A stretch of DNA of 64,000 nt from Streptomonospora nanhaiensis (lineage in GTDB: Bacteria > Actinomycetota > Actinomycetes > Streptosporangiales > Streptosporangiaceae), in the NCBI RefSeq assembly GCF_026642255.1, contig NZ_CP113264.1:3658001-3722000 (forward strand), in the 5' to 3' direction. Below, in pieces: positions 32,913 through 41,289 of the stretch. The translations under genes and the position numbers were made by a program. Each line of letters opens with the position of its first letter. Positions within the stretch are counted from its first letter, which is position 1. The notes under the pieces are model-generated. The model was given only the letters and a program-made list of their open reading frames with translations, was not told the origin of the DNA and ran no database searches.

Positions 32913-34355
32913 ATGCGCATCCACGAGTTCGACACACTGCCCGGCTTCGTCGACGGAGAACCCCTGGCGCCCGCGGACGGGCGCGTCCAGGACCTGGTCG
33001 ACCCCGTGACGGGAGAGGTCGCGGGCAGGTCCGGGGTCTTCGGCCCCGGGGAGGTGGAGGCCGCCGTGTCCTCCTCCGCCCGGGCCTTCCGGCTCTGGCG
33101 CCGGGGCGGTACCCCCGCCCGCCGCCAGGACGCCCTCCTGGCCCTCGCCGACGCCCTGGCCGCCCGGGCCGGGGAGTTCGCCGACGCCGAGTGCCGTGAG
33201 ACCGGCAAACCCCGCGCGTCCGTGCTCGACGAGGAGATCCCGTTCTGTGTGGACACCCTGCGGTTCTTCGCCGGGGCCGCGCGCCACCTGGAGGGGCGGG
33301 CGGCGGCCGAGTACCTGGAGGGGCACACCTCGTGGATCCGCCGCGAGCCCGTGGGCGTGTGCGTGGGCATCACCCCGTGGAACTACCCCCTGATGATGGC
33401 GGTGTGGAAGATCGGGCCGGCCCTGGCCGCCGGGAACACCGTGGTGCTCAAGCCCGCCGAGACCACGCCGACCACCACCGTCATGCTCGCCGAGGCCGCC
33501 GCGGAGGTCCTGCCCCCGGGCGTGCTCAACGCGGTCGTGGGCGACCGCGACACCGGCCGCCTGCTGGTGGAGCACCCGGCGGCGCGGCTGGTGTCGATCA
33601 CCGGCTCCACCCGCGCGGGCGTGCAGGTGGCACGGGCGGCCTCCGCCGACCTGAAGCTGCTGCACCTGGAGCTGGGCGGCAACGCCCCGGTCCTGGTCTT
33701 CGACGACGCCGACCCGGCCGGCGCCGCCGCGGGGGTGGTGGCGGGGGCCTTCCTCAACGCGGGCCAGGACTGCACCGCCGCCACCCGGGTCCTGGTGCAC
33801 GAGGGCGTCCACGACGCGTTCGTCTCCGAACTGACCGCACGGGCTGCCGCACAGGTCACGGGGCGCCCCTCGGACCAGCCCTCCGACTTCGGCCCGCTCA
33901 ACAACGCCGACCAGTTCGCCCGGGTCACCGGGCTCCTGGAACGGCTGCCCGGGCACGCGGTCGTGGAGACCGGCGGGCACCGCGTGGGCGGGGAGGGGTT
34001 CTTCCTGGCGCCCACCGTCGTGTCCGGGCTCCGGGCCGACGACGAGATCGTGCGCGAGGAGGTCTTCGGCCCCGTCGTCACCGTCCAGCGGTTCGCCACC
34101 GAGGAGGAGGCGGTCGGGCTGGCCAACGGCGTGGAGCAGGGACTGGCCTCGTCCGTGTGGACGGCCGACCACGGGCGCGCCCTGCGCGTCAGCGGTGAGC
34201 TGGACTTCGGCGCGGTGTGGATCAACAGCCACGGGGAGCTGGTGTCGGAGATGCCCCACGGCGGGTTCAAGCACTCGGGCTACGGCAAGGACCTGTCGGC
34301 GTACAGCCTGGAGGACTACACCCGGGTCAAGCACGTGATGAGCGCGCTGCGCTGA
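32913..34355 (+). CDS. NAD(P)-dependent aldehyde dehydrogenase (aminobutyraldehyde/guanidinobutyraldehyde type)
   Basis: 480 residues of the ALDH superfamily. Motifs: GITPWNYPLMMAVWKIGPALAAGN, SITGSTRAGVQVA, the catalytic glutamate in LHLELGGNAP (about 253), the nucleophile in FLNAGQDCTAATR (Cys about 288) and the C-terminal MPHGGFKHSGYGKDLS. Closest in feel to the gamma-aminobutyraldehyde/KauB group. In context it would oxidise 4-guanidinobutanal to 4-guanidinobutyrate, which the ureohydrolase then cleaves. The ATG at 32913 opens the domain directly; the long frame upstream is not coding. Confidence 0.92.
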   Translation: MRIHEFDTLPGFVDGEPLAPADGRVQDLVDPVTGEVAGRSGVFGPGEVEAAVSSSARAFRLWRRGGTPARRQDALLALADALAARAGEFADAECRETGKPRASVLDEEIPFCVDTLRFFAGAARHLEGRAAAEYLEGHTSWIRREPVGVCVGITPWNYPLMMAVWKIGPALAAGNTVVLKPAETTPTTTVMLAEAAAEVLPPGVLNAVVGDRDTGRLLVEHPAARLVSITGSTRAGVQVARAASADLKLLHLELGGNAPVLVFDDADPAGAAAGVVAGAFLNAGQDCTAATRVLVHEGVHDAFVSELTARAAAQVTGRPSDQPSDFGPLNNADQFARVTGLLERLPGHAVVETGGHRVGGEGFFLAPTVVSGLRADDEIVREEVFGPVVTVQRFATEEEAVGLANGVEQGLASSVWTADHGRALRVSGELDFGAVWINSHGELVSEMPHGGFKHSGYGKDLSAYSLEDYTRVKHVMSALR

Positions 34356-34400
34356 CCGCGGGCGGACGGTCCCGGGCCCGGACGGGGCTCGGGGCCTCCC

Positions 34401-35027
34401 TCAGGGCGCGGTGGCCGCGCGCCGGGCCCGCAGGTGCGACCAGGTGAGCTCGGTGACGTGCCCGGCCATGGCGTCGGGGCTCTCCTCCGGGTGGTCCAGG
34501 AGCCAGTCGGCGTAGGCGTCGGCCGTGCTGACGGCGATGCGGGCCAGGAGCTGCGCGTCCTTGGCGCCGTGCTCGTCCAGGAGGCCTCCGGTGCAGCTGG
34601 TGATGAGGCCGGCGACCTCGTCCATGACCCGGTCCCTCATGCGCGTGGCCTCCGCGGCGAACGGCTCCCCCTGGACGGCGGCGCGCCGGTACAGGACGGT
34701 CCAGCTCTCACGGTTCCCGGTCACGAAGGTGAAGAAGGCGTGCATGCCCCGGCGCAGGGGGTCCTCCCCGGAGCGGGCCCGGGGGTCGTGGACCGCCTCC
34801 CGGATCGCGGCGATGAGCCGCTCGCCCTCCCTGTGCACGCAGGCCGTGAAGATCCCCTCCTTCGAGCCCAGGTAGTGGTACACCGTGGGCTTGGAGGTGC
34901 CGGCCGCCTCGGCGATCTCCTCCACCCTGACGGAGTGGTAGTCGCCACGGGAGAACGCCGTCACCGCGGCGTCGATCATCTGCTGTTCCCTGATCCGTCG
35001 CGGAAGTCTGCGCTGTGTGGTCTTCAC
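34401..35027 (-). CDS. TetR-family regulator
   Basis: 208 residues from the GTG at 35027. The HTH is at about 12-58 (QMIDAAVTAFSRGDYHSVRVEEIAEAAGTSKPTVYHYLGSKEGIF). The C-terminal half is an all-helical ligand domain. It is convergent with the aldehyde dehydrogenase gene and downstream of the amidinohydrolase gene on the same strand. It could regulate either block; the sequence does not decide. Confidence 0.9.
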   Translation of the reverse strand: MKTTQRRLPRRIREQQMIDAAVTAFSRGDYHSVRVEEIAEAAGTSKPTVYHYLGSKEGIFTACVHREGERLIAAIREAVHDPRARSGEDPLRRGMHAFFTFVTGNRESWTVLYRRAAVQGEPFAAEATRMRDRVMDEVAGLITSCTGGLLDEHGAKDAQLLARIAVSTADAYADWLLDHPEESPDAMAGHVTELTWSHLRARRAATAP

Positions 35028-35231
35028 GACCCCAGACTTTATTGCGGCGGGGGCGCGGGTCCAGGGCCGCTTGTCACACGCGCCGCCCGCCCCGCGGGGC
35101 GCCGGCGGCCCGCGCATGCGTGACCTGTGGCGACGGGCGGACCGCCGTCGGCCCGCGGTGGTATTTCCCACACCGGGCCGGTGCGGGCGGCCGGGCGCCG
35201 CGCACGGGTGCGCGGGACCCGGCCGCGCCCG

Positions 35232-36068
35232 TCACACCGGGTCGGGCGTGTCGCGCAGTTCCAGGGTGCAGCACTTGGCGCCGCCCCCGGCCTTGCGCAG
35301 CTCGTCCATCTCGACCGGGTGGACGGTCCGGCCGAGCTCCCTCAGGCGGTCGGCGAGGGCCGTAGCCTCCGCGGCGACGACGATGTCGTTCCCCGCGCAG
35401 ACGGCGTTGAGGCCGAGCACCGCCGCGTCCTCCTCCGTGGCCAGCAGCGCGTCCGGGTAGAGCGCCCGCAGCACCTGGCGGCTCCCCTCGGAGAAGGCCC
35501 CCGGGTAGTAGGCGACCTCTCGGCCCGAGAGCGCGAACAGCGCGGTGTCCAGGTGGTAGAAGCGCGGGTCGACCAGTTGCAGGGTGACGACGGGGCGTCC
35601 GAGGAAGCGCTCGGCCTCCTGGTGCGCGGCGGCCTCGGTACGGAACCCGGTGGCGGCCAGGACCACGTCGTCCAGGGTGACGAAGTCCCCCTCCCCCTCG
35701 TTGACGTGCTTGGGCTCACGGGTCTCGGTGTAGCCCGCCTTGCGGAACCAGTCCAGGTAGGCCGGGCCCTCGGGGGTGCGCTCGGCGCTGGCGAAGCGCG
35801 CGCCGTAGACCCGGCCGTCCACGACCAGGGCGCCGTTGGCCGCGAAGACCATGTCCGGCAGGCCGTCGACGGGCTCGATCTCGCTGACCCGGTGCCCGAG
35901 GCGGAGGTAGAGGTCGCGCAGCCCCTCCCATTGCCGGATCGCCCTTTCCCTGTCCACTCCCGCCGCCGGGTCCATCCAGGGGTTGATGGCGTATTCGATC
36001 GCGAAATAGGTCGGCCGACACATCAGGTAGTGCCGCGCTGCCGGTGCCGATGCAGCCGGACGAGCCAT
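35232..36068 (-). CDS. Amidinotransferase-fold hydrolase, dimethylargininase (DDAH)-like
   Basis: 278 residues of the guanidino-group-modifying pentein fold. Fits DDAH or small arginine deiminase-like hydrolases: FEYAINPWMD-type opening, DMVFAANGALVVDGRVY with substrate Asp and Glu positions, DPRFYHLDTALFAL with the catalytic His, and GGGAKCCTLELRD at the C-terminus with the nucleophilic Cys. It hydrolyses the guanidino group of N-methylated arginine or arginine to citrulline and an amine or ammonia. GGGAGGTCCC precedes the ATG at 36068. Beside the guanidino operon it completes a second way into arginine-type compounds. Confidence 0.87.
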   Translation of the reverse strand: MARPAASAPAARHYLMCRPTYFAIEYAINPWMDPAAGVDRERAIRQWEGLRDLYLRLGHRVSEIEPVDGLPDMVFAANGALVVDGRVYGARFASAERTPEGPAYLDWFRKAGYTETREPKHVNEGEGDFVTLDDVVLAATGFRTEAAAHQEAERFLGRPVVTLQLVDPRFYHLDTALFALSGREVAYYPGAFSEGSRQVLRALYPDALLATEEDAAVLGLNAVCAGNDIVVAAEATALADRLRELGRTVHPVEMDELRKAGGGAKCCTLELRDTPDPV

Positions 36069-36109
36069 GGGACCTCCCGTGAGACGCGCGGAACGCTGTT
36101 CAGCCCTCG

Positions 36110-36137
36110 GTGGTACACGCATTTACCACATCGTGGT
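36110..36137. promoter_or_regulatory. Repeated GTGGTA/TACCAC half-sites upstream of the DDAH-like gene
   Basis: GTGGTA (36110-36115) and TACCAC (36124-36129) form an inverted repeat, and ACCAC-ATC-GTGGT (36125-36137) forms a second that shares a half-site. It lies 42-69 bases upstream of the start and may be an operator with three half-sites. Confidence 0.35.
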
Positions 36138-36245
36138 TCCCGCACGGATGAAGAGGAGATACCCTCCCCCGGAGTTCCGGCAACAGACCGTTTTTCCAGA
36201 ATTGCCCCCCGGGCCCCGCCCCTCCCCCGGCCCCGGTCCGGAACA

Positions 36246-36280
36246 GGGCGCGGCGCCGGTCCGAGGAGGGCGCCGCGCCC
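36246..36280 (-). terminator. Hairpin terminator of the ku gene
   Basis: GGGCGCGGCGCC (36246-36257) pairs with GGCGCCGCGCCC (36269-36280), 18 bases beyond the ku stop codon. Confidence 0.65.
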
Positions 36281-36297
36281 CGCCCGGCGGGCGCCGG

Positions 36298-37275
36298 TCA
36301 CCGGCGGCGGCCCGCGCCCGCCCGGCCGACCGCCTCCTCCAGTTCGTCCCTGCTCATCCTCGAGCGGCCCGGGACCTCCAGCTCCGAGGCCTGCCGGAGG
36401 AGTTCGCGCTTGGTCCGGCGGCCCTCGGCTGCGCCCCTCGCCTCGGCGCGGACGGTGGCGGGCCTGCGCGGCACGGGGGCGCGCCCCCGCTTGTGCGGGC
36501 GGTTGGGCAGGCTCTGCCGGAGCGCCTCGCCGATCGCGCCGACCTCCCCTCCCCCCTCCGAGCGGTCGGGGCGGTGGGAGAACGTGCTCCCCCGGGCCTT
36601 GGCCCGCACCAGTTCGGTGAGCCGCCTGCCGTAGCTGTCCTCGTAGTCCCCGGGGTCCCACTCCACGGACAGTGCCCTGACGAGCTCCTGGGCCAGTTCC
36701 AGCTCGCCCTTGCCGGGCTCGGCGCCCGTGACGGGCGGCATCACGTCGTCCGGGTCCCGGACCTCGTCCGGCCACCACAGGGTGGAGGCCGCCAGCACCC
36801 CCCGGTGCGGTTGGACCAGGACCGGGTACTCGCGCTCCCGCAGGACGACGGTGGCCGCGCCCACCCGGCGGGTCCGGTCCAGGGCCGCGTGGAGGAGGCG
36901 GTAGGCCTCGGTGTCGGCGGGGCCCCGGGGGGACACGTAGTAGGTGGACGCGTACCAGAGCGGGTCGACGGCCCCCTCCGGCAGGAAGCCGTGCATCTGC
37001 ATGGTGCGCGAGCCCGCCGGCAGGATGTCCTCCAGCTCCTCGGGTTCGAGGACCACGTACTCGTCCTCGATCCCGGTGCGCGCCCCGCGCACGACCTCCT
37101 CGGGGGCGACCTCCTCCCCGGTGCGCTCGTTGACGCGCACGTAGCGGATGCGGTCCGCGGTGCCCCGCTGGAACTGGTGCAGCACGGGGCCCCTGCGTTC
37201 CCGGGCGCTGTAGAGGCGCACGCCGATCGGCACCCGACCGAACATCAGGGTTCCCACCCAAACCGGATTGACCAT
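36298..37275 (-). CDS. ku: Ku protein (non-homologous end joining)
   Basis: 325 residues, typical for bacterial Ku. The core beta-barrel reads VGTLMFGRVPIGVRLYSARERRGPVLHQF, VNERTGEEVAPEEVVRGARTGIEDEYVVLEPEEL and the conserved IL/LYY-like ASTYYVSPRG. The dimer rings double-strand DNA ends and recruits ligase D. The C-terminal 90 residues are a basic low-complexity linker (KRGRAPVPRRP) ending in a SAP-like helix pair (KRELLRQASELEVPGRSRMSRDELEEAVGR). No ligD or primase gene lies within the window, so the partner must be elsewhere. It is divergent from the alcohol dehydrogenase gene. Confidence 0.95.
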   Translation of the reverse strand: MVNPVWVGTLMFGRVPIGVRLYSARERRGPVLHQFQRGTADRIRYVRVNERTGEEVAPEEVVRGARTGIEDEYVVLEPEELEDILPAGSRTMQMHGFLPEGAVDPLWYASTYYVSPRGPADTEAYRLLHAALDRTRRVGAATVVLREREYPVLVQPHRGVLAASTLWWPDEVRDPDDVMPPVTGAEPGKGELELAQELVRALSVEWDPGDYEDSYGRRLTELVRAKARGSTFSHRPDRSEGGGEVGAIGEALRQSLPNRPHKRGRAPVPRRPATVRAEARGAAEGRRTKRELLRQASELEVPGRSRMSRDELEEAVGRAGAGRRR

Positions 37276-37426
37276 GATCCCTCCCTCTGCCTCCCATCAT
37301 CACTCCCACCGGGCAGGACTCCGCCCACGGAGGGCAAAGGGGAGGTCAGGTCCACCGGACGGCGGCCGTCCCGGGCGACCGCGGCCCCGCGGCGCGCCGG
37401 GGCGGGAGGCAGCGCCCCGGGATCGG

Positions 37427-37440
37427 ACCGACCGGTCGGT
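37427..37440. promoter_or_regulatory. Perfect 14-base palindrome upstream of the alcohol dehydrogenase gene
   Basis: ACCGACCGGTCGGT lies 40 bases before the start at 37481 in the region divergent from ku. Length and sequence are typical of a TetR-type operator. Confidence 0.55.
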
Positions 37441-37480
37441 ATTGCTACTGTCGCGGCAATCCCCGATTGGAGTTGCTCCC

Positions 37481-38575
37481 ATGAGTACGACCGTCAAGGC
37501 CGCCGTCTTCTCCGAGCAGGGCGCGCCCCCCGAGATCCGCGACCTGGTCCTGCCCGACCCCGGCCCCGGACAGGTCCGGGTGCGCATCGCCGCGGCCGGC
37601 GTGTGCCACTCCGACCTCTCCCTGTCCAACGGGACCCTGGTGCAGAAGTGGCCCGCGGTGCTCGGCCACGAGGGCGCGGGGACCGTCGAGGCCGTGGGCG
37701 AGGGCGTCACCGGCGTGGTGCCCGGCCAGTACGTCATCCTCAACTGGGCCCCGGCCTGCCGGGAGTGCTGGTTCTGCCTCCAGGGCGAGCCCCACCTGTG
37801 CGAGCACGCCCTCGACGGCGCGGCCCGACCGTACGCCGAGCTGGCCGACGGCACCCCCGTCCACCCGGGCCTGGGCTGCGGGGCCTTCGCCGAGGCCACC
37901 GTCGTCCCCGCCCGCGCCGTCGTGCCCCTGCCCGACGGGATCGACCCCTCCGTCGCCGCCGTGCTGGGCTGCGCGGTGCTCACCGGCTGGGGCGCCGTCA
38001 ACAACTCCGCGGCCGTGCGCGCGGGGCAGACGGCCGTGGTGCTCGGCCTGGGCGGGGTCGGGCTGTCGGTGGTGCAGGCCGCCCGCCTCGCCGGCGCCGA
38101 CCAGGTGATCGCCGTGGACGTGTCCCCCGACAAGGAGGAGCTGGCCCGGTCCCTGGGGGCGACCGACTTCCTGATCGCCGACGAGACGCTGACCCGGTCC
38201 GTGCGCGGGCTGACCGGGCGCCGGGGGGCGGACCACGCGTTCGAGGTGGTCGGCTCCGCCCGGGTGGTGCGCTCGGCCTGGGACGCCACACGGCGCGGCG
38301 GGACGGTCACGGTGGTGGGCGTGGGGGCACTCGAGGACGAGGTCTCGTTCAACGCCCTGGAGCTCTTCCACCAGGGACGCACCCTGCGCGGGTGCGTCTA
38401 CGGCTCCAGCGACCCCGAGCGCGACATCCCGGTGATCGCCGCGCACGTGCGCTCCGGCGGGCTGAAGCTCGCCGCGATGGTCACCGACGAGATCTCCCTG
38501 GAGGGGTTGCCGGAGGCCTTCGAGCGCATGCGCCGGGGCCTGGGCGGGCGGTCCCTCGTGCGTTTCGGCGCCTGA
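37481..38575 (+). CDS. Zinc-dependent alcohol dehydrogenase (class III-like/MDR)
   Basis: 364 residues of the medium-chain dehydrogenase family. Catalytic zinc ligands are in AGVCHSDLSL (Cys and His) and GHEGAGTVEAVGEGV (His-Glu). The structural zinc loop is short: CRECWFCLQGEPHLCEH. The Rossmann part is VVLGLGGVGLSVVQAARLAGADQVIAVDV. It oxidises an alcohol, or a thiol adduct, with NAD+. The class III-like loop and actinomycete origin make a mycothiol-dependent or NDMA-dependent type possible. ATG at 37481 follows GGAGTTGC. A palindromic operator lies 40 bases upstream and a strong terminator after it, so it is monocistronic. Confidence 0.92.
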   Translation: MSTTVKAAVFSEQGAPPEIRDLVLPDPGPGQVRVRIAAAGVCHSDLSLSNGTLVQKWPAVLGHEGAGTVEAVGEGVTGVVPGQYVILNWAPACRECWFCLQGEPHLCEHALDGAARPYAELADGTPVHPGLGCGAFAEATVVPARAVVPLPDGIDPSVAAVLGCAVLTGWGAVNNSAAVRAGQTAVVLGLGGVGLSVVQAARLAGADQVIAVDVSPDKEELARSLGATDFLIADETLTRSVRGLTGRRGADHAFEVVGSARVVRSAWDATRRGGTVTVVGVGALEDEVSFNALELFHQGRTLRGCVYGSSDPERDIPVIAAHVRSGGLKLAAMVTDEISLEGLPEAFERMRRGLGGRSLVRFGA

Positions 38576-38578
38576 GCC

Positions 38579-38622
38579 CGCGGTCGGCGCCGCCTCCTCC
38601 CCACGGGACGGCGCCGACCGCG
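38579..38622 (+). terminator. Hairpin terminator of the alcohol dehydrogenase gene
   Basis: CGCGGTCGGCGCCG (38579-38592) pairs perfectly with CGGCGCCGACCGCG (38609-38622), 3 bases after the stop. Confidence 0.75.
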
Positions 38623-38636
38623 GAACACCCGCCTCG

Positions 38637-38655
38637 TTTGTCACGGTGTGACAAA
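38637..38655. promoter_or_regulatory. Palindromic operator upstream of the FAD dehydrogenase gene
   Basis: TTTGTCAC-GGT-GTGACAAA is a perfect 8-base inverted repeat, 115 bases before the start at 38771. GntR- or TetR-type dimers bind sites of this form. Confidence 0.55.
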
Positions 38656-38770
38656 TGATGTGGCGCAGGACACACGACACCCTTGTCGGCGGGGGCACGG
38701 CGCGGCACAGTCGTCACCATCGCGCACACCGTGCCCTCCGGGCGCGGACCATCCGAGGGGAAGGAACCAG

Positions 38771-40435
38771 ATGAGCAGCGGAACCGACCGAGCCGACGCG
38801 ATCGTCGTCGGAGCCGGACTGGCGGGGCTGGTCGCGGCCGCCGAGCTGGCCGACGCGGGAAAGAGGGTGGTCCTGCTCGACCAGGAGCCCGAGCAGTCCC
38901 TCGGCGGCCAGGCGTTCTGGTCGTTCGGCGGCCTCTTCCTCGTGGACTCCCCCGAGCAGCGGCGCATGGGTGTCAGGGACTCCCGCGAACTCGCCCTCCA
39001 GGACTGGATGGGCACCGCGGCCTTCGACCGCCCCGAGGACGAGTGGCCGCGCCGGTGGGCCGAGGCCTACGTGGACTTCGCCGCCGGCGAGAAGCGCTCC
39101 TGGCTGCACGCCCAGGGGCTGCGGATCTTCCCCGTCGTGGGCTGGGCCGAGCGCGGCGGCCACCTGGCCGGCGGACACGGGAACTCCGTCCCCCGCTTCC
39201 ACATCACCTGGGGCACCGGTCCCGGCGTGGTCGCGCCCTTCGAGCGCCGGGTGCGCGCGGCGGTCGAACGGGGCCTGGTCACGCTGCGCTTCCGGCACAG
39301 GGTGGACGAACTGGTCGTGACCGACGGGACCGTCACCGGGGTGCGCGGCGCCGTCCTGGCCCCCAGTGGCATCTCCCGCGGCCAGGCCAGCAACCGCGAC
39401 GTGGTCGGCGACTTCGAGATGGCCGCGCAGGCGGTCGTGGTCACCTCCGGGGGGATCGGCGCCAACCACGACCTGGTCCGCAAGAGCTGGCCCGAGCGCC
39501 TGGGCGCCCCTCCGAAGCACATGCTGTCGGGTGTGCCGGAGCACGTGGACGGGCGGATGCTCGGCATCACCGAGCGGGCGGGCGGGCGGATCGTCAACCC
39601 GGACCGCATGTGGCACTACACCGAGGGCATCCGGAACTGGAACCCCGTCTGGGCCGGGCACGGCATCCGCATCCTGCCGGGCCCGTCCTCCCTGTGGCTG
39701 GACGCGACAGGCAAGCGACTGCCCGCGCCCTGCTTCCCCGGGTTCGACACCCTCGGCACACTCGACCACATCATGCGGAGCGGCCACGAGTACACGTGGT
39801 TCGTGCTCTCCCAGAAGATCATCGAGAAGGAGTTCACCCTGTCGGGCTCGGAGCAGAACCCCGACCTGACCGGCAAGGACCTCAGACTCCTCCTCCAGCG
39901 CGTCCTCCCCGGCGCCCCGGACCCCGTGGAGGCGTTCAAGGAGCGCGGCGCGGACTTCGTCGTCGCCGACAGGCTGCCCGCGCTCATCCGGAAGATGCGG
40001 GAGATCGCCGGGGACGGGGTGCTCGACGCCGACACCGTCACCCGCGAGGTGGTGGCCCGCGACCGCGAGATGGCCAACACCTTCACCAAGGACCTCCAGG
40101 TCATGAGCATCCACTCGGCACGCACCTACCGGGGCGACAAGCTGGTGCGGGTGGCCAGGCCGCACCGGATCCTGGACCCGAAGGCCGGCCCCCTGATCGC
40201 CGTGCGGCTGCACATCCTCACCCGCAAGTCCCTGGGCGGCCTGCACACCGACCTGGACGCGCGTGTGCTGGGGGCGGACGGCGCCCCGGTGCCGGGCCTG
40301 TACGCGGCGGGCGAGGTCGCCGGTTTCGGCGGCGGGGGCGTGCACGGCTACCGGGCCCTGGAGGGGACGTTCCTGGGCGGATGCCTCTTCTCGGGCCGCA
40401 TCGCGGGCCGGGCCGCCGCGTCCGCCGTCGGCTAG
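38771..40435 (+). CDS. FAD-binding dehydrogenase (flavocytochrome c/ketosteroid dehydrogenase-like)
   Basis: 554 residues. The N-terminus is a dinucleotide fold (AIVVGAGLAGLVAAAELADAGKRVVLLDQE), followed by GGQAFWSFGGLFLVDSPEQRRMG. The C-terminus LKLHTDLDAR-like GGLHTDLDARVLGADGAPVPGLYAAGEVAGFGGGGVHGYRALEGTFLGG is the FAD-binding end shared by fumarate reductase and KstD-like flavoproteins. The family desaturates or reduces C-C bonds; substrate is unknown. AAGGA is 6 nt from the ATG at 38771. It is monocistronic with its own operator. No steroid genes are near, so a steroid role is not supported. Confidence 0.9.
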   Translation: MSSGTDRADAIVVGAGLAGLVAAAELADAGKRVVLLDQEPEQSLGGQAFWSFGGLFLVDSPEQRRMGVRDSRELALQDWMGTAAFDRPEDEWPRRWAEAYVDFAAGEKRSWLHAQGLRIFPVVGWAERGGHLAGGHGNSVPRFHITWGTGPGVVAPFERRVRAAVERGLVTLRFRHRVDELVVTDGTVTGVRGAVLAPSGISRGQASNRDVVGDFEMAAQAVVVTSGGIGANHDLVRKSWPERLGAPPKHMLSGVPEHVDGRMLGITERAGGRIVNPDRMWHYTEGIRNWNPVWAGHGIRILPGPSSLWLDATGKRLPAPCFPGFDTLGTLDHIMRSGHEYTWFVLSQKIIEKEFTLSGSEQNPDLTGKDLRLLLQRVLPGAPDPVEAFKERGADFVVADRLPALIRKMREIAGDGVLDADTVTREVVARDREMANTFTKDLQVMSIHSARTYRGDKLVRVARPHRILDPKAGPLIAVRLHILTRKSLGGLHTDLDARVLGADGAPVPGLYAAGEVAGFGGGGVHGYRALEGTFLGGCLFSGRIAGRAAASAVG

Positions 40436-40581
40436 CGTCGCGCGTCGGGGATCCCGCCCCCGACCCGGGTTACGGCCGACCGCCCAAGATGAGAGGGGAG
40501 GTCGTCTATTCACGAGTTTGTCGATTCCGGCCCACGACCGCCCCTCCTCCACAATCCTGGTCCTCATGCATATGAGGAGGC

Positions 40582-41226
40582 ATGATGGCAGTTGTGGCTA
40601 GCGGCAGGACCGTCCCGAAACCGGGGCCGCTCACAGTGGACGACCTTCAGCACACGCCGGACGACGGACGGCGCTACGAGCTGGTCGACGGGCGGCTTGA
40701 CGCGGCTCCCGCTCCCTCCAGCCTGCACACGCTGGCCACCGGGCGCCTCACCGCCCACCTGAGCTACGCCGCACCCGTGGGAATGCTCGTGATGGACGGC
40801 CCGGGCATCACTCTCGACACGGAGCGGACACGGCACCGGATACCCGACGTGGCCGTGATCCGGAGCGAGGACTTCCAGATGCCGTACACGACGAGGCCGC
40901 CAGTGCTGGCGATCGAGGTGGTCTCCCCCGAGAGCGTCTTCCGCGACCACCACACCAAGCGCCGCGAGTACGCGGAGTTCGGCGTCCCCTCGTACTGGGT
41001 CATCACCCCCGACCGGGACAAGGCGAGCATCATCGAACTGCGGCTGGAGGACGGCGAGTACGCGGAGGTCTCGGCCGCGTTCGGGGAGGAGGTCTTCGAG
41101 ACCAGCGTTCCCTTCCCGGCCCGGATCGTTCCGCAATGGATGCTCAGGCTCGACGGCGACTGGCGCGCGCACATCGCCGGACCGGAGGAGACCGAGGAGA
41201 CCACGAGGCCCCCGGCCGGGGACTAG
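40582..41226 (+). CDS. Uma2-family protein (PD-(D/E)xK endonuclease-like)
   Basis: 214 residues. The Uma2 (DUF820) core is clear: YELVDGRLDAAPAPSSLHT, RIPDVAVIR, LAIEVVSPESVFRDHHTKRREYAEFGVPSYWVI. The Asp, Glu and Lys in these segments match the PD-(D/E)xK nuclease core. Such genes are abundant in actinomycetes and cyanobacteria; function is unproved. GGAGGC precedes tandem ATGs at 40582 and 40585, either of which could be used. No partner gene is next to it. Confidence 0.88.
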   Translation: MMAVVASGRTVPKPGPLTVDDLQHTPDDGRRYELVDGRLDAAPAPSSLHTLATGRLTAHLSYAAPVGMLVMDGPGITLDTERTRHRIPDVAVIRSEDFQMPYTTRPPVLAIEVVSPESVFRDHHTKRREYAEFGVPSYWVITPDRDKASIIELRLEDGEYAEVSAAFGEEVFETSVPFPARIVPQWMLRLDGDWRAHIAGPEETEETTRPPAGD

Positions 41227-41289
41227 GCCGCACACGGCGAACGGCGCCGGGCACCTTCGGGTGCCCGGCGCCGTCGTGGGCGGGGGGTG

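Noticed and set aside
38771..40435. 3-ketosteroid dehydrogenase (kstD)
   Set aside because: Only the FAD-binding ends are shared; no steroid catabolism genes or KstR-like sites are nearby.
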